Shown piece after piece: positions 35,470 to 45,154 of a DNA stretch of 64,000 nucleotides. Within the stretch, counting starts at the first letter, position 1, and each line of letters opens with the position of its first letter. Position numbers and translations under genes: made by a program. The notes under the pieces were generated by a model. The model saw only the letters and a list, made by a program, of their open reading frames with translations, searched no databases and had not been told where the DNA came from. This DNA comes from Verrucomicrobiota bacterium (GTDB taxonomy: Bacteria > Verrucomicrobiota > Verrucomicrobiia > Opitutales > Opitutaceae). Location: assembly GCA_016222805.1 (NCBI GenBank), contig JACRQG010000027.1:275349-339348 (forward strand), in the 5' to 3' direction.

Positions 35470-36123
35470 CTATCCCGCGCGGCGCCGGCGATGGGCGTCG
35501 ATCCAATAGCCGGCGAGCACGAGCAGCCATTGGGCCTGGCCGACCCAGGCGACCGCCGCGATGTCCGGCGGCGGCGGGCCGAAGACGTTGCCCAGGTGGA
35601 TCGTGAGCAGGAAGAGGACGAGGGCCCACGTGCCGATGGATCCGAGGCGATCGACGGCCTCGGTGGCGCGGAGATAGAGCCAGGTGCCGGCGGCAAAGAG
35701 GGCCAGTTCGAGCACGAGGGACCCGGTCAGCGAACTCCAGAGGCCGAAGCCAACCTTGGGACCGGAGCCGGGGAGCAGCGGCAGGTCCGGATGGTGCACG
35801 AGGAGGTCGAGGGCCCAGTGGCTGAGCACCGCGACGCCGCAGATGATCGCGCCGACCCGTTCGCGGCGCAGCAGGAAGTAGCCGCCGCCGAACAGCACCG
35901 CCCAGACCGCGACCATCGCGAGACTGTGGGAGATGGGATAGTCGGTGAAGTGGATCGGGGGCTGCGATCCGGCCGGGGCAATCTGGGCGTGTTCGATCTT
36001 GAGCAGCAGCAGGGTCGGCCAGAGCAGGTCGATGAACTGGGCGGCGAGGAACAACGTGCCGAGGGAAACGACGGGCGCGGTGCGTTTCAGGGCGAAGCCC
36101 ACGCCGAAGTGACCGAGGAACAT
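35470..36123 (-). CDS. Polytopic membrane protein, YdjM-like putative metal-dependent hydrolase
   Basis: This 217-residue integral membrane protein has about six hydrophobic segments. It begins MFLGHFGVGFALKR and carries buried or near-membrane His and Asp residues (AAQFIDLLWP, ISHSLAMV, SHWALDLLVHHPD), a pattern seen in the YdjM/DUF457 family of putative membrane-bound metal-dependent hydrolases. The frame is open further upstream, but the start at 36123 begins exactly at the family-like N-terminus. It stands alone between the receptor and the PPC-DUF1501 operon. The activity is unproven for the family. Confidence 0.65.
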   Translation of the reverse strand: MFLGHFGVGFALKRTAPVVSLGTLFLAAQFIDLLWPTLLLLKIEHAQIAPAGSQPPIHFTDYPISHSLAMVAVWAVLFGGGYFLLRRERVGAIICGVAVLSHWALDLLVHHPDLPLLPGSGPKVGFGLWSSLTGSLVLELALFAAGTWLYLRATEAVDRLGSIGTWALVLFLLTIHLGNVFGPPPPDIAAVAWVGQAQWLLVLAGYWIDAHRRRRAG

Positions 36124-36210
36124 GGGAACAACGATCGCCCTCTGGCCGGACGTGTCGAGGCGCCCCGGAAGCGCCAACCGCGGTCAGAAGCCATCCTGAA
36201 TCCGGGCGCA

Positions 36211-36226
36211 CCGGGCAGAAGCCCGG
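36211..36226 (-). terminator. Hairpin after the PPC-domain gene
   Basis: CCGGGC-AGAA-GCCCGG is a perfect 6-bp stem with a 4-base loop, 25 bases beyond the minus-strand stop at 36251, flanked by more G/C complementarity. It is a candidate end of the three-gene operon; there is no T-run. Confidence 0.45.
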
Positions 36227-36250
36227 ACACTCGGCGGCCAGGAGGTGGAC

Positions 36251-38635
36251 TCAGGTCGAGCGTTTGGCCGGGGCGGCGACCACTTCGAACGGAATGGCGG
36301 GCGCGGTGCCCAGGGCGCTGCGCTGCCCCTGCTTTTGCTTGCTCCCTTTGGTGGGTCCGCGCTCGGCAAACACGTTCAGGACGAGGTTGCCCTGCAGGCC
36401 CGGCTTGGCCTTGGCGGCGTCGCAGGCAAACACGACCTCGAAGCCATCGCGGTTTACCCGCGTCCGCTTGACCGTGATGCCTTCGGGGGGATCGATGATC
36501 TCCACGCGGATGTCGTTCACGTTGCGAGCGACGGCCGACGCGACCTGGATCCGGGCCTCGCCGCCCGCGTTGAGGCGCAGCGGCAGGTTGCCGAGGATCC
36601 GGCTGGGAGAGCCGCGGCCCACGGTGCAGACCTTCAGCTCCTTCGCGATCACGAGGTGGCGGTAGAAGAACGCCTGCATCAAATCGTCGGCCGGCACGGC
36701 GGTGTGGGTGAGGACGCGGTCGTTGACCTTGGCCTGCCCGACGACGCGCAGGTTCATCGGCTGATCCAGGAGCGCGGGCGGCGCCGTGAGCGTGAGGCAC
36801 ACCTTGTCCTGTCCCGGGGGAATGCGATTGCCGCTCAGGAAGAACCCGCGCGGGGCATCGGGCAGGCCGAGGGCGATTTCCCCGTCGAAGCCGTCGCGGC
36901 GCAGCGCGTAGACGGTGATGGGCGTGTTGGCGCTGGCGCGCACGTTGATCGTGGAGGGAACGACGCGGAGTTCGAAGTCCGGTTGCGGAGGGCCGACCCG
37001 CAGCCGGTAGGCGAAGTCATTGCCCCCGCGGTGCTGGGTGTCGGCGAGGCGGAGGAAGTAGCGGCCTTCGGAGGCGATCTTCACGGCGAGGCGCGAATCG
37101 GCGTGGTGCGTGATCAGTCCGAAACCCTTGTCCTCGTTGTCGTCGTTGAAGGCGAGGCGCTGGCCGTTCGCATCGGTGAGTTCGAGCACGGAGTCGAGGG
37201 GTGACTGCAGCCGGCGGGCGAAGACCTCGGCGATGACGGTGTCGCCGGCCCGCGCGTCGAAGGCATAGAGGTCCTGATCGCCGCGCCGTTCGATCCGACC
37301 GTTGATGACCGCGGGCAGCGAGATCGCCTGCGCCTGTTCGCGGGTGTCGTTGGGCTGGGTGGTTTCGATGGTCTCCGGCAGCTGGTCGATGGCGAAGCGG
37401 ACGGGATTGGAGAGGTGGCCCTGGTTCCGGACGGCGAGCAGGAAGGTGCCGGGCGCGTGCTTGTCCGACGGGATGGTGAGTTTCTCCGACGGCAGGTTCC
37501 AGCCGGCGAGGTCGAAGGTGGTCTGGGCCTGGGGCGCGCTGCCGAGCGGGAAGATGCCGGTGAGGTACGGCAGTTCGCCGATGGCGAGGCGGTAGACGAA
37601 GTCCTCACGTCCGCGAAAGATCGAATCCTTGATCTCGATCGTGTAGTCGCCGTCCGCGGCGATGTTGTAGGCCAGGACCGGATCCGGGTTGAAGCGGTAG
37701 TCGTCCTCGTAGGCGACTTCGCGGCCCTGGGGATCGTAAAGGGCGAGCGTGGCCTGGAACCAGCCGGGCACCGCGTCGGCGAGGTAGGGGATGAGCGCGC
37801 GGGCGTAAACCGCGAGGGTGAGGCGCTGGCCCTGTTTCGCGGTGAAGCGGATCCGATCGACCTCCCCGGGCATGATCTGGCCGTTGACCACCGTGGGCAG
37901 CGTCACTTGGCGCGCGGATTTCTTCGCGGGATTGGGCAGGTTGGCTTCGCGGGACGCCGGCAGGGACGGCGGAGTGACCGAGCAGGTGATCGCCTGGTCG
38001 ACGTTCTCGGGCAGGTCACCGACCTGGAACACCATCGGGTTCGACAGGCCGGCAGGAGTGAGAATCCGCAGTTCCTGTTCGCCGGCGCGGGCGTCGCGGG
38101 GCAGGAAAACTTCGAGCGTGACGGTTTCCGCGAGCGCCGGGGTGGCGAGGCGAACCGGCCGTTTCGCCAGCAGGGTGCGGAGCCGCTGCACGGTCTTCTC
38201 GTCGTCGTCGGTCCAGACCGGGGCGGGAGCGGCCTTCTTCTCTGCGGGGGCGGCTTCCTCCGCGGCCGGGCCCTTGGCCTTCCCGGATTTTTCCGCAGCG
38301 CGGGCGGAGGTTCGTTTCTGCTGCAGCTCCTGCAGCTTCTCGCGGGCGTCCTGGGATTCGCGGACACTCAAGGGCCGATCATGGCCGATGACGCGGACCT
38401 GGGCCCCGGGGACGGAAAGGTAGGCGGCCGAGGCGCCGTTGAGGCGTTCACCGCCGACGTAGACGGTCACGGTGGTGCCGCGCTGGCCGCCGGCCGGATA
38501 GACGTAGCCCAGGTTGGGAGTCGTCCGCTGTCCGGCCGTTTGTCCGGCGGCGAACCCCGGGAGCAGGCCAAGGGCCACCGCCAGCAGGGCGGCCGGGCGA
38601 AACGCCGAACGGCGGAAGGCGGCGGGGGCGGGCAT
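36251..38635 (-). CDS. Secreted protein with pre-peptidase C-terminal (PPC)-like domains
   Basis: This 794-residue protein has a signal peptide (about 1-31) and a modular, all-beta periplasmic body. At least two PPC-like domains are visible (around VNGQIMPGEVDRIRFTAKQGQRLTLAVYA and again at INGRIERRGDQDLYAFDARAGDTVIAEVFA, each followed by a YxF/YxL strand such as DFVYRLAIG). A charged Lys/Glu/Ala-rich stretch (about 95-150) interrupts the first part. PPC proteins of this size regularly accompany DUF1501 and DUF1549/DUF1553 proteins in Planctomycetes and Verrucomicrobia; it is the last gene of that operon here, 11 bases after DUF1501. The role of the trio is not established. Confidence 0.8.
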   Translation of the reverse strand: MPAPAAFRRSAFRPAALLAVALGLLPGFAAGQTAGQRTTPNLGYVYPAGGQRGTTVTVYVGGERLNGASAAYLSVPGAQVRVIGHDRPLSVRESQDAREKLQELQQKRTSARAAEKSGKAKGPAAEEAAPAEKKAAPAPVWTDDDEKTVQRLRTLLAKRPVRLATPALAETVTLEVFLPRDARAGEQELRILTPAGLSNPMVFQVGDLPENVDQAITCSVTPPSLPASREANLPNPAKKSARQVTLPTVVNGQIMPGEVDRIRFTAKQGQRLTLAVYARALIPYLADAVPGWFQATLALYDPQGREVAYEDDYRFNPDPVLAYNIAADGDYTIEIKDSIFRGREDFVYRLAIGELPYLTGIFPLGSAPQAQTTFDLAGWNLPSEKLTIPSDKHAPGTFLLAVRNQGHLSNPVRFAIDQLPETIETTQPNDTREQAQAISLPAVINGRIERRGDQDLYAFDARAGDTVIAEVFARRLQSPLDSVLELTDANGQRLAFNDDNEDKGFGLITHHADSRLAVKIASEGRYFLRLADTQHRGGNDFAYRLRVGPPQPDFELRVVPSTINVRASANTPITVYALRRDGFDGEIALGLPDAPRGFFLSGNRIPPGQDKVCLTLTAPPALLDQPMNLRVVGQAKVNDRVLTHTAVPADDLMQAFFYRHLVIAKELKVCTVGRGSPSRILGNLPLRLNAGGEARIQVASAVARNVNDIRVEIIDPPEGITVKRTRVNRDGFEVVFACDAAKAKPGLQGNLVLNVFAERGPTKGSKQKQGQRSALGTAPAIPFEVVAAPAKRST

Positions 38636-38646
38636 CGGCGGCGGCG

Positions 38647-40056
38647 CTACATGATTTCGCTCAGGCGTCCGCCGCGCTGCACGTCGGCCGCGACGGTCGG
38701 GATCGCGCGGACATCGGCGCCCTCCGGGTGCGGGAGCCGCGCCTCGGGATCGATGCCCAGCAGCTCATACATGCTGGCGATCAGATCGCACGGATGCGTC
38801 GGGCGGTCGGCGACCTCCTCGCCGCGCGCGTCGGAGGAACCGACGACATGGCCGCCCTTGAACCCGCCGCCGGCGATCAGGGTCGAGAACACGCGGCCGA
38901 AGTGGTTCCGTCCGCCGTTCCACGGCGGCTCCCACAAGACCTTGGGGGTGCGGCCGAATTCACCGCCGACCCAGACGATGGTGGAGTCGAGGAGACCGCG
39001 CGACTTCAGGTCCTCGAGCAGCGTCGCGACGCCGCGGTCGAGCTCCGGCAGCTTGCGGCGCATGATCTGGAAGTGCTGCTTGTGGGTGTCCCAGCCCTTG
39101 TGGTTGATGGTCACGTAGGGGACGCCGCGCTCGACGAGCCGCCGGGCCATCAGGCAGGACTGCCCGAAGGTATTGCTGCCGTAGCGTTCGCGCACGTCTC
39201 CCTTTTCCTGCGACAGGTCGAAGACCTTGCCGGCGTCGCCGAGGATCATCTCGTAGGCGTCCTGCTCGCATTGTCCGAAGGCCCCGAGCCGGGCGTCGCC
39301 GCGGGTCGTGGCGCGTTCCAAGGTGTTGAGCTGGTGAAGCAGTTCGCGACGGGCTTTCTGGCGCTCGTCGCTGATGCCCGGGGCGACCACGCCCTCGACG
39401 ACGAAGCGGGCCTGGCCCGGGTCACCGCCGGTGGCAAAGGGCTTGTACTTGGGACCGAGGAACCCGGACTCGGAAAAACGACCCTGGAGCTCGGTGAGGA
39501 CGATGTAGGGCGGAAGCAGGCCCTTGTACCCGGCGTCATAGCCTTTGAAGAGGGAGACGACGGCTCCGACTCCGGGGAAGACATCGCGCCCGCCCGAGGC
39601 GCGGCCGGTCTGCACCATGTAGGCCGCGGTTTCGTGGGCATTGCTGCCGTGCGTCATGCTCCGGATGAGCGAGTACTTGTCGGCCTGCTTGGCGAGGAGC
39701 GGAAAGAGCTCTCCGATCTGGATTCCCGCCACATTGGTCGAAAGCACGCCATTGAGCGGACCGGTGTAGTCGGCACCGGCGGCGGGCTTGGGGTCGAAGG
39801 TGTCGATGTGACACGGACCGCCCCAGAGCCAGATTTGGATGACGGACTTGGCCTTGGGGTTGACGGTTGGCGCCGGCGCCGGGGCGGGGGTGATGGCGCG
39901 GGCCAGCGGAGAGTGGGCGAGCATGGCACCGGCGGCGCCGACCAGACCGGTCTTGATGACAGTGCGCCGGGAGACGGGCGGGCCGTCGAGGGCAAACATG
40001 CGGAGTTCCGACTCGAGATTCCAAAGGTGGGGGTCGTCGCTGTGGTGGAGGCTCAT
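38647..40056 (-). CDS. DUF1501 protein, Tat-exported (sulfatase-fold relative)
   Basis: This 469-residue protein is of the DUF1501 family, related in fold to alkaline phosphatase/sulfatase enzymes. The Tat signal is SRRTVIKTGLVGAAGAM (residues 29-45), preceded by a long N-region as is common in the family. Family features include IQIWLWGGPCHIDTFDPKP, SLIRSMTHGSNAH, VTINHKGWDTHKQHF and WVGGEFGRTPK. It is the middle gene of the operon, 38 bases after the DUF1549/DUF1553 gene. The usual proposal is a periplasmic hydrolase working with its DUF1549/DUF1553 partner; no biochemical function is secure. Confidence 0.9.
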   Translation of the reverse strand: MSLHHSDDPHLWNLESELRMFALDGPPVSRRTVIKTGLVGAAGAMLAHSPLARAITPAPAPAPTVNPKAKSVIQIWLWGGPCHIDTFDPKPAAGADYTGPLNGVLSTNVAGIQIGELFPLLAKQADKYSLIRSMTHGSNAHETAAYMVQTGRASGGRDVFPGVGAVVSLFKGYDAGYKGLLPPYIVLTELQGRFSESGFLGPKYKPFATGGDPGQARFVVEGVVAPGISDERQKARRELLHQLNTLERATTRGDARLGAFGQCEQDAYEMILGDAGKVFDLSQEKGDVRERYGSNTFGQSCLMARRLVERGVPYVTINHKGWDTHKQHFQIMRRKLPELDRGVATLLEDLKSRGLLDSTIVWVGGEFGRTPKVLWEPPWNGGRNHFGRVFSTLIAGGGFKGGHVVGSSDARGEEVADRPTHPCDLIASMYELLGIDPEARLPHPEGADVRAIPTVAADVQRGGRLSEIM

Positions 40057-40094
40057 GGTCGTAGGCGGAAGAGGAAGGGAGCGGGCGGCGCGGT

Positions 40095-41747
40095 TCAGTG
40101 GCGGAAGAGGAACTCGGCGGTGTTCACGAGGGCCCAGGCGAGGTCCTGCGCGGCGGCGCGGGAGTCGATGCCGGGCTGCTTCGCGTAAGTCAGGGCCGCC
40201 TGGCGCTCCTGATCCGTGGGGGCGCGAGAGAGAATCGTGTAATAGAGGGCATCGATGATCTCCCGGTTTCCTCCCCGGGCGCGGTACAAGGCCTGCAGTT
40301 TCGGTCCCTGCTCGATCTTGCGGCGGACGTGGGTCGAATTCAGGAGGTGCAGGCGCTGCGCGGCGGTCACGCGATTGTTGCGCTCCGCCTCGATGCCGGT
40401 GTCGCGGCCCGGGCGGCCAAAGGTCTCGAGGAACGAACTGGTGATGCTCCCGTCGGGCAGGGCGATGGAACGCTGATCCTCCGGGATGAAGGTGAAGGGC
40501 TCCGGGATCGGGCTGGTGTACTTCTCGGTCGTGCCGCTGATCTGGTTCAGCGCATCGACCAGCACCTCGGCGTCGAGGCGCCGCAGGGGATAGAAGGCGA
40601 AGTTGGCCTCGGCCTCGGGTTTCTCGCTGCGCGGGATCGACGAGAACTGGTAGGTCGTGGAATTGAGGATGGTCCGGAAGAAGCGGCGCAGGTCGAAGTT
40701 TGAAGCCACCATTTCCTTTTCGAGCGCGTCGAGCAGGGCGGGATTGGTGGGCGGATTGTCGGCGCGCAGGTCATCCGGTTCGTGAACCACGCCCCGGCCG
40801 AGGAACCAGGACCAGACGCGATTGGCGATCGGGCGGGTGAAGTGCGGGTTGCCCGGGCGGATAAGCCAGTCGGCAAACACCTCGCGGGGATCGCGTTCCG
40901 GCGCGAGCGGGGCGGTGGAGCCGTCGGGGAAGACGAATTTCCCGGACGGAGCCTTCAGGGGCTTCTCCGGGTTGAAGAACACGATCTCCTCCTTCCACTC
41001 CCCCGTGCCCTTGTAGTCGAGGCGCGAGAAGAAGACCGCCATCTCCGTCCGCTGGGCCTCGGTCCATTTCTCCGCGCGGCTTCCCATGAAGGTGAGGGCG
41101 GTGGTGCGGCCGATCCCGTCCGGGGTGCGCGACTGCATGGCGCGGTAGAAGTTCACGGGACCTTCCCGGAAGTTGCTGCCGTTCGAGGTCAGCAGCGCGC
41201 GCGCGAACTTGTCGTAGGGGAGGTTGTCCCGCACCGCCGTGTGAATCCAGCGGTGATACGCCTGGGCGGCGTTGGGCCAGAGATTAATCGGGAATTCCGC
41301 CTTCACCCGGAGGACGTCGCACCACTTCATCGTCCAGTAATCGGCGAACTCGTCGCGTTGCAGCAGGTGGTCGATGAGTTTCGCGCGTTTGCCGGGTTGG
41401 CGATCGAGGAGGAAGTCGCGCACCTCCGCCGCCGTGGGAAGGGTTCCGAGAATATCGAGGTAGACCCGGCGTACAAACACCTGGTCGGTACACACATGGG
41501 CGGGTTCGATGCCGAGGCGCGCCAACTGGGCGAACACCGCGTTGTCGATGGCGCCCTGCGGCTGCGGCGGGAGCGGACGTTCGAAGGGGTTGGAGGCGAC
41601 GATGGCGCCCTTCTTGGCCGCCGGTTCCGCGGCGCGCGTGTCTTCCATCCACCAGGCACCGGCGATGAGCACCGGCCAGAACCACCAGAACGGGAACCGC
41701 GTCGAATGCGGGGTCCCGTGGTAGGGGTGGAGGGCGTGGGAAGACAT
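40095..41747 (-). CDS. DUF1549 - DUF1553 protein, membrane-anchored or secreted
   Basis: This 550-residue protein begins with a hydrophobic segment (WWFWPVLIAGAWW, about 20-32), then DUF1549 (about 60-255: DQVFVRRVYLDILGTLPTAAEVR, DEFADYWTMKWCDVLRVK) and DUF1553 (about 300-530: FTRPIANRVWSWFLGRGVVHEPDDLR, LLDALEKEMV, TILNSTTYQ). It lacks the cytochrome c (CxxCH) domain often found in front of DUF1549 in Planctomycetes. It is the first gene of the DUF1549/1553 - DUF1501 - PPC operon. The start at 41747 is chosen because homology and the hydrophobic anchor begin there; the frame is open further up. Confidence 0.9.
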   Translation of the reverse strand: MSSHALHPYHGTPHSTRFPFWWFWPVLIAGAWWMEDTRAAEPAAKKGAIVASNPFERPLPPQPQGAIDNAVFAQLARLGIEPAHVCTDQVFVRRVYLDILGTLPTAAEVRDFLLDRQPGKRAKLIDHLLQRDEFADYWTMKWCDVLRVKAEFPINLWPNAAQAYHRWIHTAVRDNLPYDKFARALLTSNGSNFREGPVNFYRAMQSRTPDGIGRTTALTFMGSRAEKWTEAQRTEMAVFFSRLDYKGTGEWKEEIVFFNPEKPLKAPSGKFVFPDGSTAPLAPERDPREVFADWLIRPGNPHFTRPIANRVWSWFLGRGVVHEPDDLRADNPPTNPALLDALEKEMVASNFDLRRFFRTILNSTTYQFSSIPRSEKPEAEANFAFYPLRRLDAEVLVDALNQISGTTEKYTSPIPEPFTFIPEDQRSIALPDGSITSSFLETFGRPGRDTGIEAERNNRVTAAQRLHLLNSTHVRRKIEQGPKLQALYRARGGNREIIDALYYTILSRAPTDQERQAALTYAKQPGIDSRAAAQDLAWALVNTAEFLFRH

Positions 41748-41834
41748 GGGAAGTCCGGCAAGACTTGGCCGCAGGCGGGAGCAGTGACGGTCCCCTGTAA
41801 GGCGCGATACAGACCCGGGGTGAAATGCACCGGT

Positions 41835-41853
41835 CCTAATGCGCAGCATTGGG
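41835..41853. promoter_or_regulatory. Inverted repeat in the divergent region, candidate operator
   Basis: CCTAATGC-GCA-GCATTGGG has 8-bp arms with one mismatch in the 173-base region between the divergent genes at 41747 (-) and 41921 (+). No regulator gene is adjacent. Confidence 0.35.
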
Positions 41854-41920
41854 TCGTTTGATAGTCGCCCGCTCCACGGTTCGTGCGTAACGTGCCGCGC
41901 AGGCAGGCGTCTGCGGGGGC

Positions 41921-43066
41921 ATGAGCGAACACCCCACCAGTCTGGACGTGCTGGGAGCAGGCCAGGCACAGTCCGATTCCACCTACCTGTGCCGCACTCC
42001 GATCCTGAGGCCGTGCGAGTTTGTGATTACCGAGCGGCCGCGGGCGGGAGAGCCGGTGGCGGCGGTTTTCTCCCGGGTGGCGGACCGGTTGGCCGCCGAG
42101 AGGGCCGAAGTGTTGAGCGTCATGCTCTACGGCTCGATGGCCGGCCGGGACCTCGTGGAGCGGGCCATGGTGGAAGCGCTCGGGGCGGTGGCATGGCCGC
42201 TGACCTGGGTGGAAGGGGCGAGCTGTGATGGTGCGCCGATCGCGGGAATACAGGTGTTTGCGCTCAACAGCGGTGCGCCGATCACCCGCGTGCGTTTGGG
42301 AAGCCGGGTGGTGGCGTCGGTCTTTGAGGATGGCGGCGCGCGGCACTGCCTCCTCGGTGGATTTGGTCCGAATTCGGTCGCGCTGCGCGCCCCGGCACAG
42401 GTGCAGCAGATGTTTGGCAACCTGGAGTGTGCTCTGGATCTCGCCGGCTTCGAACTCGCCGACGTGGTGCGGACTTGGTTCTACAACGAGGACATCCTCG
42501 GGTGGTATGGTGACTTCAACCGCGTGCGCACGGAGCACTATGCGAACGTGAAGTGGCGGACGGGGTCCATCCCGGCCAGTACCGGAGTCTCGGGCAAGAA
42601 TCCGGCGGGAGCCGCCCTGGCGGTGGCCGCGTGGGCAATGCGGCCACTGGTTCCCGGAGCGGTCGCGCAGGAGGTGGCCTCTCCCCTGCAGTGTCCCGCA
42701 CCCGCCTACGGCAGCTCGTTCGCCCGCGCGATGGAGATCAACTCCGGCGGCTGGCGGCGCCTTCTCGTTTCCGGCACGGCGAGCATCCATCCCGGAGGCG
42801 CGACCGCCTGGGTGGGCAACCCGAAGAAGCAGATCGACCTGACGATGGAGGTCATCGCGGCGATTCTCGAATCGCGCGGCGTGGGCTTCCCGGATGTGTC
42901 GCGCGCCACCGCCTACTTCCAGCACCCGCTGTTCGTGCCGTACTTCGAACGCTGGTGTGATGCCCGCGACCTCCGGCACATGCCGGTGGTCTTCGTCAAC
43001 TGCGACATCTGCCGCGACGACCTGTTGTTCGAGCTGGAACTCGACACGACCGTCAAGGCGGAGTGA
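41921..43066 (+). CDS. Tandem Rid/YjgF-fold protein resembling chorismatases (FkbO/Hyg5-like)
   Basis: This 381-residue cytoplasmic protein is built of two Rid-like halves. The C-terminal half has LLVSGTASIHPGGATAWVGN, then a helix with QIDLTMEVIAAILESRG and a strand pattern ending FVNCDICRDDLLFELELD. This resembles the FkbO/Hyg5 chorismate-hydrolase group and its uncharacterised relatives. The N-terminal half carries the matching but degenerate module (IAGIQVFALNSG, then VQQMFGNLECALDLAGFELADVVRTWFY). Chorismatase activity is not assured, and a general Rid-type hydrolase is equally possible. It is divergent from the DUF1549/1553 operon and converges on the fhs gene. Confidence 0.6.
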   Translation: MSEHPTSLDVLGAGQAQSDSTYLCRTPILRPCEFVITERPRAGEPVAAVFSRVADRLAAERAEVLSVMLYGSMAGRDLVERAMVEALGAVAWPLTWVEGASCDGAPIAGIQVFALNSGAPITRVRLGSRVVASVFEDGGARHCLLGGFGPNSVALRAPAQVQQMFGNLECALDLAGFELADVVRTWFYNEDILGWYGDFNRVRTEHYANVKWRTGSIPASTGVSGKNPAGAALAVAAWAMRPLVPGAVAQEVASPLQCPAPAYGSSFARAMEINSGGWRRLLVSGTASIHPGGATAWVGNPKKQIDLTMEVIAAILESRGVGFPDVSRATAYFQHPLFVPYFERWCDARDLRHMPVVFVNCDICRDDLLFELELDTTVKAE

Positions 43067-43208
43067 GGCGCGCGTAGCGCCAGCCGAAGGCGGATTCGGG
43101 CCTCAGCGGGTCGCCCCGGGGAAGGTCGCTGCCTGAGTTTGGGCGGCTCCGAGACGGGCCTCGCGGTGTTGCGCGCTGCCGGATCAGGCTGGCGCCAGCA
43201 GTCCGTCC

Positions 43209-44876
43209 TCAGGTCAGGCCGAGAATGTTGCCGGCGTCGTCGATGTCGATGTGCTCGGCAGCCGGGGATTCCGGCAAACCCGGCATGCGCAGAATCTCGC
43301 CGGAGATGGGCACCAGGAAGCCGGCGCCGGCGGCGATTTCGATCTCCCGCACGGTGAAGGTGAAGTTGCGCGGCCGCCCGAGCAGCGCCGGGTTGTCCGA
43401 CAGCGAGTATTGGGTTTTCGCGATGCAGACCGGAAGTCCCGTGAGGCCCAGTTCCGCGATCGTCTTGAGATCCTGGCGGGCCTTGGGGCCAAACTCGACC
43501 TTTCCGGCGCCGTAGATCCGCGTCGCGACGGCGGTGATCTTGTCCTCCACGCTGCTGGCCAGGTCATAGAGAAACGTCGGCTGGCGCGGTCGTCGGTGGC
43601 AGGCGGCGGCCACGACGGCGGCGGCCTCCTCCGCACCGGCGCCACCCTGGGCGAAGTGATCGCTCGTCACCGCGGGGACCCCGCGATCGGCGCACAGCTG
43701 GCGCAGCAACGCGACCTCGTCGTCGGTATCGGAGGCGAAGCGGTTGATCACGACGACGGTTTCGAGCCCGAAAGTCGCGGCGTTCTCCAGGTGTTTCTCC
43801 AGGTTGGCGAAACCGGCCCGCAGGGCGGCGGCATGGGGGGCGGCCAGTTCCTTCAGGGCGGCGCCCCCCTGGTATTTCAGGGCGCGAATCGTTGCCACCA
43901 AGGCGAGGGCATCGGGCCAGAGCCCGGCGGCCCGGCACTTCACCTCGAGGAACTTTTCCCCGCCAAGGTCGAAGCCAAAGCCGGCCTCGGTGACGACATA
44001 ATCCGCCAGGCAGAGCCCGAGGCGGGTCGCGAGGATGGAGTTGGTCCCCTGGGCGATGTTGCCGAACGGTCCACCGTGGATCAGCGCCGGGGTGCCCTCG
44101 AGGGTCTGCACGAGATTGGGCAGGAGGGCGTCCTTGAGCAGCGCCGCCATCGCACCGTCGGCCTTCAGGTCGCGGGCGAAGATCGGTCGCCGGTCATGGG
44201 TGAAGCCGACGAAGATCCGGCCCAGCCGCTCCTTGAGCTCGTGGCGGGACTGCGCGAGACAGAGAATCGCCATCACTTCGGACGCGGCGGTGATGTCGAA
44301 GCCGGTCTCGCGCGGGAGGCCAAAGCCGCGGCCGCCCAGGCCGACGACGATCCGCCGCAGCGCCCGGTCGTTCATGTCGCAGACCCGTTTCCAGCGCACG
44401 CTGACGGGATCCAGACCGAGCGGGCTCCGCCGGCTTTGCAGGTGGTTGTCGACGAGGGCGGCCAGGAGGTTGTGGGCCTTCTCGATCGCGGCGAAGTCGC
44501 CGTTGAAATGGAGATTGATGTCCGCATGCGGGCCGACGCGGGCGCGTCCGCCGCCGGTCGCGCCGCCTTTCATCCCGAAGACCGGGCCGAGGGACGGTTC
44601 GCGCAGGACCACTGCCGTGCGATGACCCAGCCGCGTGAGGCCATCGGCGATCCCGATGGAGGTGGTGGTCTTCCCTTCGCCCGCCGGGGTGGGTGTGATG
44701 GCCGAGACCAGGATCAGCCGGCCGCGGGGCGCCGGGTCGCGATCGAGGAGCGAAAGCGGCAACTTGGCCTTGAAACGGCCGAAGGGCTCGAGGGTCTCGG
44801 GGGCGAGCCCGAGGCGGGCGGCGATCGCGGAGATCGGCTGGAGCGACGCGGTCTCGGCGGAAGGGGAGGGGAACAT
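43209..44876 (-). CDS. fhs: Formate-tetrahydrofolate ligase
   Basis: This 555-residue enzyme makes 10-formyltetrahydrofolate from formate, ATP and tetrahydrofolate (one-carbon metabolism, cytoplasm). The ATP-binding loop TPTPAGEGKTTTSIGIADGL is at residues 61-80, followed by REPSLGPVFGMKGGATGGG and the DINLHFNGDFAAIEKAHNLL signature. Length and order match the family. ATG 44876 is used; a GTG at 44888 is in frame. It is a single gene, converging on the Rid-like gene and divergent from a TonB receptor. It appears to be a housekeeping gene among accessory ones. Confidence 0.97.
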   Translation of the reverse strand: MFPSPSAETASLQPISAIAARLGLAPETLEPFGRFKAKLPLSLLDRDPAPRGRLILVSAITPTPAGEGKTTTSIGIADGLTRLGHRTAVVLREPSLGPVFGMKGGATGGGRARVGPHADINLHFNGDFAAIEKAHNLLAALVDNHLQSRRSPLGLDPVSVRWKRVCDMNDRALRRIVVGLGGRGFGLPRETGFDITAASEVMAILCLAQSRHELKERLGRIFVGFTHDRRPIFARDLKADGAMAALLKDALLPNLVQTLEGTPALIHGGPFGNIAQGTNSILATRLGLCLADYVVTEAGFGFDLGGEKFLEVKCRAAGLWPDALALVATIRALKYQGGAALKELAAPHAAALRAGFANLEKHLENAATFGLETVVVINRFASDTDDEVALLRQLCADRGVPAVTSDHFAQGGAGAEEAAAVVAAACHRRPRQPTFLYDLASSVEDKITAVATRIYGAGKVEFGPKARQDLKTIAELGLTGLPVCIAKTQYSLSDNPALLGRPRNFTFTVREIEIAAGAGFLVPISGEILRMPGLPESPAAEHIDIDDAGNILGLT

Positions 44877-45154
44877 CGCGGAGTGCACGGCGGTTGTCGG
44901 TGCCGGAGGACGGCGGCTGGTTCCGTTCGGCCTCCGGCTGTGACGGAGACTATCGGGAGATACGGCGGGAGCGATGGCCCCGAACGCGGTGCGGCAGACT
45001 TCCAGCGCGACTAATTGCAGCCAAGAGGCTCCCTACTCCGGCGGCGTCTGACGTTGACCATGGCTCGGGCCCGCCTCACTCCTGCGGGGCGACGAATCAC
45101 CCCAACTTGCGACCGCCGGGATCAGGCCGCGGTCGCGACCACCCCGCCCCTTCC

